Source: Mesostigma viride
Taxonomy: Eukaryota > Streptophyta > Mesostigmatophyceae > Mesostigmatales > Mesostigmataceae
Assembly: GCA_009746045.1 (NCBI GenBank)
Contig: RPFO01000041.1
Coordinates: 246,001-310,000 of the forward strand
Length of the DNA stretch: 64,000 nt
Reading direction: 5' to 3'
This document shows, piece by piece, positions 34,380 to 44,000 of the stretch. The notes beneath the pieces were generated by a model, which saw only the letters and a program-made list of their open reading frames with translations, was not told where the DNA came from and did not search any database. Position numbers and translations under genes: made by a program. Position 1 is the first letter of the stretch. Each line of letters opens with the position of its first letter.

Positions 34380-35345
34380 GAACTGCCATTTTTGTGCTAT
34401 GTTTGCTAGCATCTGTCACCTATTTGTCATGCAAACAGTCTGAATTTCTTGTGGGCAGTTAACATAGATGTTTTTATGAGCTGTGCAATTTTCTAGGCTT
34501 AACTGAGTTCATTGATATAGGCACCCATGTGTTGGAACCCTTGGAAAACCAAGAAAAACTGCATTTGGGGGGTATTTATGCTAGCATTTGTCACCTATTT
34601 GTCATCCAACCAGCCTGAAACTTTGTGGGCATGCTGCTTGGGATGTGTTTACAACATGTGCAAAGTCCCAGGCCCAACTGAGTTCATTTGGAGTCATTAT
34701 GTATGCATATGTGTGATAAAACCCTTGGAAAACCAAGAAAAACTGCATTTGGGGGGTATTTATGCTAGCATTTGTCACCTATTTGTCATCCAACCAGCCT
34801 GAAACTTTGTGGGCATGCTGCTTGGGATGTGTTTACAACATGTGCAAAGTTCCAGCCCAACTGAGTTCATTTGGAGTCATTATGTATGCATATGTGTGAT
34901 AAAACCCTTGGAAAACCAAGAAAAACTGCATTTGGGGGGTATTTATGCTAGCATTTGTCACCTATTTGTCATCCAACCAGCCTGAAACTTTGTGGGCATG
35001 CTGCATTGAATGTGTTTACAACATGTGCAAAGTCCCAGGCCCAACTGAGTTCATTTGGAGTCATTATGTATGCATATGTGTGATGAAACCCTTGAAAAAC
35101 CATGAAAAACTGCATTTTTGGGGTATTTATGCTAGCATTTGTCACCTATTTGTCATCCAACCAGCCTGAAACTTTGTGGGCATGCTGCATGGGATGTGTT
35201 TAGAACATGTGCAAAGTCCCAGGCCCAACTGAGTTCATTTGATGTCTTTATATATGCATACATGCCAGAAAGTGCTGAAAATACGGTATTTTTTGCTAGC
35301 AAATGTCACCATGTTACCATGCTGCCGACTCCCCAAAATTTTTTG
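34380..35345. repeat. Element B ~180-bp tandem repeats
   Basis: Five units plus a partial start at GCTAGCAT near 34404, 34580, 34764, 34947, 35131 and 35295. Inner units are nearly identical (CACCTATTTGTCATCCAACC, CTGAAACTTTGTGGGCATGC, CAACTGAGTTCATTTG); outer ones are diverged. Related in layout and motifs to 9376-9770 of element A. Confidence 0.9.
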
Positions 35346-35459
35346 GACCACATGGCATCATAAGATATTAGAGGTCAAACTGACCATTAATTATTCCTTC
35401 TCCAAATAATTTCCAGGGGAAGAAAATGGGTTTTCGGAGTGATGCGTGTGTCAAGAAAT

Positions 35460-36172
35460 GTCACGGTGGCACGGTGGCACGGTGGCACGGTGGCACGGTG
35501 GCACGGTGGCACGGTGGCACGGTGGCACGGTGGCACGGTGGCACGGTGGCACAGTGGCACCCCACGTTGGGCAGTGCTTGTGGGCAATATAACATTAGTA
35601 TTGGACGTTATGTTACCTCGTGACACCATACAAAATCATAAAATGGTAGTTTTATGGTGGCATGGTGGCACGGTGGCACGGTGGCACGGTGGCACAGTGG
35701 CACCCCACGTTAGGCAGTGCTTGTGGACATTATAACATTAGTATTGGACGTTAGGTTACCTTGTGACACCATACAAAATCATAAAGTGGTAGTTTTATGG
35801 TGGCATGGTGTGCCGGTGTGCCGGTGTGCCGGTGTGCCGGTGGCACAGTGGCACCCCACGTTAGGCAGTGCTTGTGGACATTATAACATTAGTATTGGAC
35901 GTTAGGTTACCTTGTGACACCATACAAAATCATAAAATGGTAGTTTTATGGTGGCATGGTGTGCCGGTGTGCCGGTGTGCCGGTGTGCCGGTGTGCCGGT
36001 GTGCCGGTGTGCCGGTGGCACAGTGGCACACCACGTTAGGCAGTGCTTCTAAACCCTAAACATTAGTATTGGACGTTAGGTTACCTTGTGACACCATACA
36101 AAATCATAAAATGGTAGTTTTATGGTGTGCCGGTGTGCCGGTGTGCCGGTGTGCCGGTGTGCCGGTGTCAAA
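35460..36172 (-). repeat. Element B right subterminal 9-bp repeats
   Basis: CACGGTGGC (35460-35555, 35668-35697) and GGTGTGCCG (35808-35840, 35959-36015, 36124-36168) clusters in a ~150-bp unit with CAAAATCATAAAATGGTAGT and AACATTAGTATTGGACGTTA. This is the inverse of the left-end motifs, so the two subterminal regions are mirror-related only through the 9-mer. Confidence 0.9.
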
Positions 36173-36289
36173 ACATGATGAGACACTTACCTCCTAGCTT
36201 TGGACCTAAGGGAGGTACAAAATAACAAAGTTGAAAAAAAGTCAATTTGTACTTGTGTTGTAGTACAATTCCAGGTGTGCCTAGGGTCT

Positions 36290-37288
36290 GGGGGAAGCGA
36301 CGTAGCACCACTCGGCACTCGCGGCGAGCGCGATCGGTGACCTCCCGTTGCTGGGCTTGGCGGTGGTCCTCCAGCTCCTGGTGAGCTTCGTGGCGATGGC
36401 GTCGGTGGTGGAGGCGGTCGCTGACCGTAGCAGGTCCGCGTAGGAGAGCGGCGGGAGGTCACCAGCATCCTGCCGGGGTGGCTGGGATGCAATGGTGCCG
36501 TCTGCTCCGCTATCTTGGGGACCTGTGTGGCCAGGGCCTCGGTGTGGGCGGTGATGGCCTCAAGCTTCTTCATGAGCACGCCACACTTGCCCTCCACCTG
36601 GTTAAGGCGAGAGACAAGTGCAGCATGCGTTTCCGAAGCCTGCGCCGCGGTTTGTAGCGCCGTGAACTGGGGTTGTAGCTTGTGGACGACCCGGGTTTCC
36701 ACATTGGAGACCCGGGCCTCGACCGTGTTGAGCGTGCATGTGTTCAGCGATGTCAGCTTCTCGGCCGGCGGCCAGGTCACGTGCTCCTCCAGCACTGCGC
36801 GGATGTCATCCTTGCAGAGGGAGGGAGCCGATGGGGCTGCCCGGGCTGTGCGGGGGCGGGGGCGCTGAGCGCTCTGTTGAGGTCGCCGAGGCTGCGCTGG
36901 TAGTGGCTGGTCAAGATAAACAGGCGTTGGCGTGGTTCGTCATAAGTGTAGAGCCAGGACGTGTCGCGGTAGTCGATAGCCGCCCCCCCCTTCGGGGGCA
37001 CGAAGAGCTTCCGTTCCTGTGCGAGGAACTGGAGGACCTCGGCGACTTCCTGCGGCGACAGCGCCTGCCACTCGACGAGGGAGAACTGTCTGTCGCCGGG
37101 CAAAAATTTGCTCCATTTGTGGCGGTCGTGGCCCACGGTTTCTTGGATTCAGGCGAGGCGCTCGGCGATGGTTTTGCTGGTGATGGGTTAGCGAGCCCAG
37201 GCGGCTGGGCAAGAACGATGGCGAGTGGGTTGGGCTGGGAGCCGGAAAGCTCCTTTTCCAACCCCCGTTTTGCTTTTGGGGTCATCAT
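36290..37288 (-). pseudogene. LINE-type ORF1p, N-terminal part (copy 1)
   Basis: It starts near 37288 (MMTPKAKRGLEKELSGSQPN) and shifts frame at least twice. A middle segment reads HKWSKFLPGDRQFSLVEWQA, then VAEVLQFLAQERKLFVPPKG. The third segment is a coiled coil: EKLTSLNTCTLNTVEARVSN, VETRVVHKLQPQFTALQTAA, then SRLNQVEGKCGVLMKKLEAI. This is the trimerising region of L1-type ORF1p. It stops at the element B insertion, just where the RRM-like domain begins (compare CRVVLRRFP in copy 2). Frameshifts show it is dead. Confidence 0.75.
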
Positions 37289-37608
37289 AGCTGCTTGTCA
37301 CGTGATAACTTTGGCAATACTGCGTTTCAGCCGTAACCGATTATACTGGCGTGTGCGTCTGAATAAAGCGCATCGAATGCAAGTGGTCTGACCGAATTTG
37401 GGGCTCAGACGCAAAAAATCTGAACTCCGCCGTCAGCCATACCGCCGTCAGCCATTTTCGTCAAGTCGTAATAATATGTATGCCGGTTTCCAGGGTTTCC
37501 GCATGAAAGTTGGGTGAGAAACTGGAAAAAAAACTACGTTTCCTTTGCCCCAGTACCTCAACACACTCGTAGAAACCTAATTATCAACCTTTGAACGCAT
37601 CATTATCA

Positions 37609-37663
37609 AGGGGACAACCAGCGCAGGCCAGAAATGGGGAGAATCCGGACCATGGTAGCTCGA
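37609..37663 (+). repeat. Dispersed repeat F, copy 3, left half
   Basis: AAGGGGACAACCAGCGCAGG through GAATCCGGACCATGGTAGCT ends at the retroposon copy 2 insertion; its continuation lies at 38941. Confidence 0.75.
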
Positions 37664-38940
37664 CGTGACCTGGCCGCTGGCCGAGCAGCTGACATCGCTG
37701 AACACCACGCTCAACACGGTCGAGGCCCGGGTCTCCAACGTGGAAACCAAGGTCGTCCACAAGCTCCAGCCCCAGTTCACGACGCTGCACACCGCGGCAC
37801 AAGCTTCGGAAACGCATGCGGCACTTGTCTCTCGCCTTAACCAGGTGGAGGGCAAGTGTGGCGTGCTCCTGAAGAAGCTTGAGGCCATCACCGCCCACAC
37901 CGAGGCCCTGGCCACACAGGTCCCCAAGATAGCGGAGCAGACGGCCACCATTGCATCCCAGCCACCCCGGCAGGATGCTGGCGACCTCCCGCCGCTCTCC
38001 TACGCGGACCTGCTGCGGTCAGCGACCGCCTCCACCACCGACGCCATCGCCACAAAGCTCCAGGAGCTGGAGGACCACCGCCAGGCCCAGCAACGGGAGG
38101 TCACCGATCGCGCTCGCCGCGAGTGCCGAGTGGTGCTACGTCGCTTCCCCAGAAGCCAGGTGAGACGTCAACCTCTCTTGCTGACGAGCTCAAGAACCAG
38201 CTTCTTACCCTCATGGGCCTGGTAGGTGAGGTAGAACTGCGTGGGTGCCACCGCCTTCCCCACTCACGGGACAAGGCGGCTCCCCCACCAGTCCTACTCA
38301 CCTTCTCCTCCCCTGAGGATAAGCAGCGGTTCCTCTCTCGTCGCAAGCGGTTGCACGACCTCACCTGGACGCTGGATGACGACCTCACCCCCGCTCAGCA
38401 ACAGCAGCGACGCGACCTGTGGCCGGAATACCTCCGCCATAAGCAGGACCCCCAGAAGCCCAAGGTGTACTGGAGGGGCGGGGACCTGATGATCAACCAC
38501 AAGATGTGGACGCCCCCAGCGGGCTAGAATAGCAATAGCCCTAGCTTGTAACCATTGGCGTCACTGCCGCTAAGGCAGCCATGCCTAGAATGTTGCCTAG
38601 CTGTGCCAACACACCTAGTCACGTGCCGCCAACGCACGGTACACAACCAGCCATAGCCTAGTCCTAGTACAGCCATGCTACGCCCTGGCTATGTTCAGAT
38701 TACTTGCCCACGCTCCTTGCTATGATATGCTCACATGGGTCTTATTGCACCCACAGTTTGCCGGATCGTTAGCCTGTCCTTTTAGCTAGCCGCGCCCGAT
38801 TGCAGCTGTGGCATGCCTTTGGCATGAAGGAGACTGGGGGTCTCTGCCCTTTCTCCTGTAGTGCACACACAGGGATTAAAAGCACTTCGGTGCTCCGTGA
38901 CTCCCCAACGGGAGCACGAGTTTAATTAATTAATTAATTA
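37664..38940 (+). mobile_element. ORF1-only LINE derivative, copy 2, 5'-truncated
   Basis: It is flanked by a 12-bp target duplication ATGGTAGCTCGA (37652-37663 and 38941-38952). It contains most of ORF1, a ~410-bp 3' UTR, the GTGCTCCGTGACTCCCCAAC hairpin, and a tail of TTAA units. There is no ORF2 between ORF1 and the tail, as in copy 1. It was inserted in dispersed repeat F, whose uninterrupted form is at 21640-21808. Confidence 0.9.
37665..38527 (+). pseudogene. LINE-type ORF1p (copy 2)
   Basis: It begins within the coiled coil (TWPLAEQLTSLNTTLNTVEA, SNVETKVVHKLQPQFTTLHT, SRLNQVEGKCGVLLKKLEAI). A spacer with AIATKLQELEDHRQAQQREV follows, then ECRVVLRRFP starting the RRM-like domain. A frameshift near 38150 moves the reading frame to DELKNQLLTLMGLVGEVELR, LLTFSSPEDKQRFLSRRKRL and the C-terminal domain DLTPAQQQQRRDLWPEYLRH, KPKVYWRGGDLMINHKMW, stop at 38525-38527. 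The three-part plan (coiled coil, RRM, CTD) is that of L1-type ORF1p, an RNA-binding chaperone. The 5' truncation removed the N-terminus. Confidence 0.85.
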
Positions 38941-39060
38941 ATGGTAGCTCGAGCCTGCCGTTATCTTGTCCGCGTGTTCGAGTCGTTCAGGATGACGAAA
39001 ATGAATGGTGATGGAAATGTGTAGACTTGTGCATTGAAATTATGGCTGGCTTACGTGTAG
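38941..39060 (+). repeat. Dispersed repeat F, copy 3, right half
   Basis: GCCTGCCGTTATCTTGTCCG, CGTGTTCGAGTCGTTCAGGA and GAAATTATGGCTGGCTTACG match the inverted copy at 21640-21760. Confidence 0.8.
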
Positions 39061-39264
39061 AGCGACTAGATGACCTAGACGGTGGGGCCAGAAACAGCAT
39101 GCTTGATCAGGGCGTGTGTTTCGAGCCTAACTGGCTGGGAGTGTCTAGTGGTGAGCACCATTGCTGCGATCGCTCTCCCACCATTTACGAGGAAATACCC
39201 GCAAATGGAAAACCACTGAAAAGGTCTAGCTAGTCAGTCATCACGTTAGCCATGCCATGATTCC

Positions 39265-39490
39265 AAACGTCCAAGAACTGCACACGGTGCAAAGGCAAAA
39301 AGCCGGAGGACAGCACTTTCAAATGTGCGGCGGGAACCAAAAGCCCGCGTATGCCAGAAAACATCGTGTTGCTGCAGCGACGCGACGATGTGGACAACGA
39401 ATCCAGTGCCAAGCTCGGAACGGCCGCAAAGGAGATCTGGCATCACAGGGTTCAGATGTGCGGAGATACTATGCGATCCAGCCGATCCAC
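39265..39490 (+). pseudogene. Possible zinc-binding coding fragment
   Basis: One plus-strand frame reads NCTRCKGKKPEDSTFKCAAG, then RMPENIVLLQRRDDVDNESS. The C-x2-C ... C arrangement and acidic tail look protein-like, and an AG precedes it near 39272. The opposite strand carries the end of a reverse transcriptase, so this could be chance. No family is assigned. Confidence 0.2.
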
Positions 39491-40772
39491 GACCTGTTTG
39501 TAGAGCTTGTGCCAAGGGGCAGCACCGAACAGATGTGGGTGACGTTGCAAAAAACACCGGACTTGACGGAGCATAATGTATTGGTCATAGTCTTTGATCA
39601 ACAAACGATGCAAGAGTTCAACAAGAGTCGTGATGAAATCGACACGATAAGAACAAAGACGAGAAAAACGATGTAACTGACTAAGAACAACACCATATTT
39701 TGCTGTGTGGGAAAGGAGACTGTGAATATCGGGGTAACGAATAAAAGGAATTTGCTGGTATTGAGGATCCTTGTGCTTATCATAGACAGCCGTACGCCAG
39801 CCCTTCTTGTTATGGGTAATGTTCAGATCGAGGTAATTGCAATGAGTATCCTCCGACGTGAGCTTTGCTGTGAGGGACGCTTGCGGGTAGATGCCAGGCA
39901 GACCAGCGGTGATATACAAATGGGTTGCGAAATCAGGGTTGTCGAAAGCAATGACATCATCAATGTATCGACATGTGTGGCCTGATGAGAACATCATCGT
40001 TTGAGGCAATGAGATTCTCCATGAATGCAAGCTCATAAGTGTATAGATAGAGGTTTGCAAGGAGCCCGGCACAGTTAGTGCCCATAGGGATGCCGATAGC
40101 TTGTTGGTATACATTGCCCGCAAAACAAATGAAGGTGTTATCAACAAGATAAGAGATCCATTGAACAAGGTCAGCCTTCGTGATACTATAATTATAAGCA
40201 TCCCGCACGATAGCACCTGCCGCAATCCCTGAGAGCCACGTTGCCGTGGGCTTGGTCTGAGAAACACGCATGTGCAGGTGGTTGCGCCCGTGAGGCCTAC
40301 GTGCATACAGACGTGATCAAAAATACAGACGAGTAAGGAGGCTATCTAAACGAGCTTTCAAATCGTGCAAATCTAGTGTGGTATAGAGAGTGGTGAAATC
40401 ATAGGTGGCTATGGGCATGGGTATACGCTTCTCTGCTGCTGTCTTAGAACGGCTAAGGGCGGCAAGGCGTAGGCGTACTTGGGCTGAGTCTATGACGATC
40501 CAACTACCAGCGCATTCATACCCGGCATTCGACAGCACCTCCACCCATAATGCATTGGCTTCGGGGAGAAGAGCATTCAAAGCATGGCATATGAGTTTCG
40601 AGAGAGGCATCAGTGGGGCGGAATGCGACGTAGCAATGGTCGTGCCACCCAACAGCCACTGAAATTCGCGCGAAAACTGGCGAGATCTACCTGCTGCCAT
40701 CGCCGTCGTCTTCAGGCTTCGTCCCGCGAAAATGCCTGATTTCAGTGGTACATATTTGTTTGCAGCTGCCAC
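39452..40772 (-). pseudogene. Reverse transcriptase, possibly Penelope-related, frameshifted
   Basis: Minus-strand coding is spread over three frames. 40772-40317 holds MPIATYDFTTLYTTLDLHDL with the first catalytic Asp. 40271-39960 holds YQQAIGIPMGTNCAGLLANL with the PMGT motif. 40306-39452 holds CRYIDDVIAFDNPDF, then NYLDLNITHNKKGWRTAVYD, FIRYPDIHSLLSHTAKYGVV and LIKDYDQYIMLRQVRCFL. YIDD is the catalytic box. The GIPMGTNC..L, YIDD and YDKHKDP-Y pattern matches a reverse transcriptase lineage common in invertebrate repeats; I lean towards Penelope-like but cannot exclude other non-LTR types. No GIY-YIG endonuclease is recognised. The 5' side ends near the 7-bp satellite. Confidence 0.7.
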
Positions 40773-40989
40773 ACAAAAAAACCCAAAAATACCAGGAATT
40801 TTTCTTGGATTCTATGAGATGTTTCTGACCTGTGTTGAAAGTTTCAGACCAAAAATCGCATGTTTATTATTTGATCAGGCACTCCGCAAAGGTGAAAACC
40901 ATTTGCGTTCAGTACCGGGCCGCGGAAAACGCGGAAAAACGCGATCTGCAAATGAATCCGACCGGAATGCATGTTTATTATGTTTGCCA

Positions 40990-41052
40990 CGTGTCAGATT
41001 ACAACGCGATACATCGCGTTCAAACCCTACAACGCGATGTATCGCGTTGTAA
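40990..41052. repeat. Paired GCGATGTATCGC palindromes
   Basis: ACAACGCGATACATCGCGTT (about 41000) and ACAACGCGATGTATCGCGTT (about 41030) are each near-perfect palindromes, next to the satellite start. Confidence 0.7.
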
Positions 41053-41077
41053 AAAAACACGGGTTAATTCAAGATTC

Positions 41078-44000
41078 AAGAAGAAACAAGCAAGAAGCAA
41101 GAAGCAAGAAGCAAGAAGCAAGAAGCAAGAAGCAAGAAGCAAGGAGCAAGGAGCAAGGAGCAAGGAGCAAGGAGCAAGGAGCAAGGAGCAAGGAGCAAGG
41201 AGCAAGGAGCAAGGAGCAAGGAGCAAGGAGCAAGGAGCAAGGAGCAAGGAGCAAGGAGCAAGGAGCAAGGAGCAAGGAGCAAGGAGCAAGGAGCAAGGAG
41301 CAAGGAGCAAGGAGCAAGGAGCAAGGAGCAAGGAGCAAGGAGCAAGGAGCAAGGAGCAAGGAGCAAGGAGCAAGGAGCAAGGAGCAAGGAGCAAGGAGCA
41401 AGGAGCAAGGAGCAAGGAGCAAGGAGCAAGGAGCAAGGAGCAAGGAGCAAGGAGCAAGGAGCAAGGAGCAAGGAGCAAGGAGCAAGGAGCAAGGAGCAAG
41501 GAGCAAGGAGCAAGGAGCAAGGAGCAAGGAGCAAGGAGCAAGGAGCAAGGAGCAAGGAGCAAGGAGCAAGGAGCAAGGAGCAAGGAGCAAGGAGCAAGGA
41601 GCAAGGAGCAAGGAGCAAGGAGCAAGGAGCAAGGAGCAAGGAGCAAGGAGCAAGGAGCAAGGAGCAAGGAGCAAGGAGCAAGGAGCAAGGAGCAAGGAGC
41701 AAGGAGCAAGGAGCAAGGAGCAAGGAGCAAGGAGCAAGGAGCAAGGAGCAAGGAGCAAGGAGCAAGGAGCAAGGAGCAAGGAGCAAGGAGCAAGGAGCAA
41801 GGAGCAAGGAGCAAGGAGCAAGGAGCAAGGAGCAAGGAGCAAGGAGCAAGGAGCAAGGAGCAAGGAGCAAGGAGCAAGGAGCAAGGAGCAAGGAGCAAGG
41901 AGCAAGGAGCAAGGAGCAAGGAGCAAGGAGCAAGGAGCAAGGAGCAAGGAGCAAGGAGCAAGGAGCAAGGAGCAAGGAGCAAGGAGCAAGGAGCAAGGAG
42001 CAAGGAGCAAGGAGCAAGGAGCAAGGAGCAAGGAGCAAGGAGCAAGGAGCAAGGAGCAAGGAGCAAGGAGCAAGGAGCAAGGAGCAAGGAGCAAGGAGCA
42101 AGGAGCAAGGAGCAAGGAGCAAGGAGCAAGGAGCAAGGAGCAAGGAGCAAGGAGCAAGGAGCAAGGAGCAAGGAGCAAGGAGCAAGGAGCAAGGAGCAAG
42201 GAGCAAGGAGCAAGGAGCAAGGAGCAAGGAGCAAGGAGCAAGGAGCAAGGAGCAAGGAGCAAGGAGCAAGGAGCAAGGAGCAAGGAGCAAGGAGCAAGGA
42301 GCAAGGAGCAAGGAGCAAGGAGCAAGGAGCAAGGAGCAAGGAGCAAGGAGCAAGGAGCAAGGAGCAAGGAGCAAGGAGCAAGGAGCAAGGAGCAAGGAGC
42401 AAGGAGCAAGGAGCAAGGAGCAAGGAGCAAGGAGCAAGGAGCAAGGAGCAAGGAGCAAGGAGCAAGGAGCAAGGAGCAAGGAGCAAGGAGCAAGGAGCAA
42501 GGAGCAAGGAGCAAGGAGCAAGGAGCAAGGAGCAAGGAGCAAGGAGCAAGGAGCAAGGAGCAAGGAGCAAGGAGCAAGGAGCAAGGAGCAAGGAGCAAGG
42601 AGCAAGGAGCAAGGAGCAAGGAGCAAGGAGCAAGGAGCAAGGAGCAAGGAGCAAGGAGCAAGGAGCAAGGAGCAAGGAGCAAGGAGCAAGGAGCAAGGAG
42701 CAAGGAGCAAGGAGCAAGGAGCAAGGAGCAAGGAGCAAGGAGCAAGGAGCAAGGAGCAAGGAGCAAGGAGCAAGGAGCAAGGAGCAAGGAGCAAGGAGCA
42801 AGGAGCAAGGAGCAAGGAGCAAGGAGCAAGGAGCAAGGAGCAAGGAGCAAGGAGCAAGGAGCAAGGAGCAAGGAGCAAGGAGCAAGGAGCAAGGAGCAAG
42901 GAGCAAGGAGCAAGGAGCAAGGAGCAAGGAGCAAGGAGCAAGGAGCAAGGAGCAAGGAGCAAGGAGCAAGGAGCAAGGAGCAAGGAGCAAGGAGCAAGGA
43001 GCAAGGAGCAAGGAGCAAGGAGCAAGGAGCAAGGAGCAAGGAGCAAGGAGCAAGGAGCAAGGAGCAAGGAGCAAGGAGCAAGGAGCAAGGAGCAAGGAGC
43101 AAGGAGCAAGGAGCAAGGAGCAAGGAGCAAGGAGCAAGGAGCAAGGAGCAAGGAGCAAGGAGCAAGGAGCAAGGAGCAAGGAGCAAGGAGCAAGGAGCAA
43201 GGAGCAAGGAGCAAGGAGCAAGGAGCAAGGAGCAAGGAGCAAGGAGCAAGGAGCAAGGAGCAAGGAGCAAGGAGCAAGGAGCAAGGAGCAAGGAGCAAGG
43301 AGCAAGGAGCAAGGAGCAAGGAGCAAGGAGCAAGGAGCAAGGAGCAAGGAGCAAGGAGCAAGGAGCAAGGAGCAAGGAGCAAGGAGCAAGGAGCAAGGAG
43401 CAAGGAGCAAGGAGCAAGGAGCAAGGAGCAAGGAGCAAGGAGCAAGGAGCAAGGAGCAAGGAGCAAGGAGCAAGGAGCAAGGAGCAAGGAGCAAGGAGCA
43501 AGGAGCAAGGAGCAAGGAGCAAGGAGCAAGGAGCAAGGAGCAAGGAGCAAGGAGCAAGGAGCAAGGAGCAAGGAGCAAGGAGCAAGGAGCAAGGAGCAAG
43601 GAGCAAGGAGCAAGGAGCAAGGAGCAAGGAGCAAGGAGCAAGGAGCAAGGAGCAAGGAGCAAGGAGCAAGGAGCAAGGAGCAAGGAGCAAGGAGCAAGGA
43701 GCAAGGAGCAAGGAGCAAGGAGCAAGGAGCAAGGAGCAAGGAGCAAGGAGCAAGGAGCAAGGAGCAAGGAGCAAGGAGCAAGGAGCAAGGAGCAAGGAGC
43801 AAGGAGCAAGGAGCAAGGAGCAAGGAGCAAGGAGCAAGGAGCAAGGAGCAAGGAGCAAGGAGCAAGGAGCAAGGAGCAAGGAGCAAGGAGCAAGGAGCAA
43901 GGAGCAAGGAGCAAGGAGCAAGGAGCAAGGAGCAAGGAGCAAGGAGCAAGGAGCAAGGAGCAAGGAGCAAGGAGCAAGGAGCAAGGAGCAAGGAGCAAGG

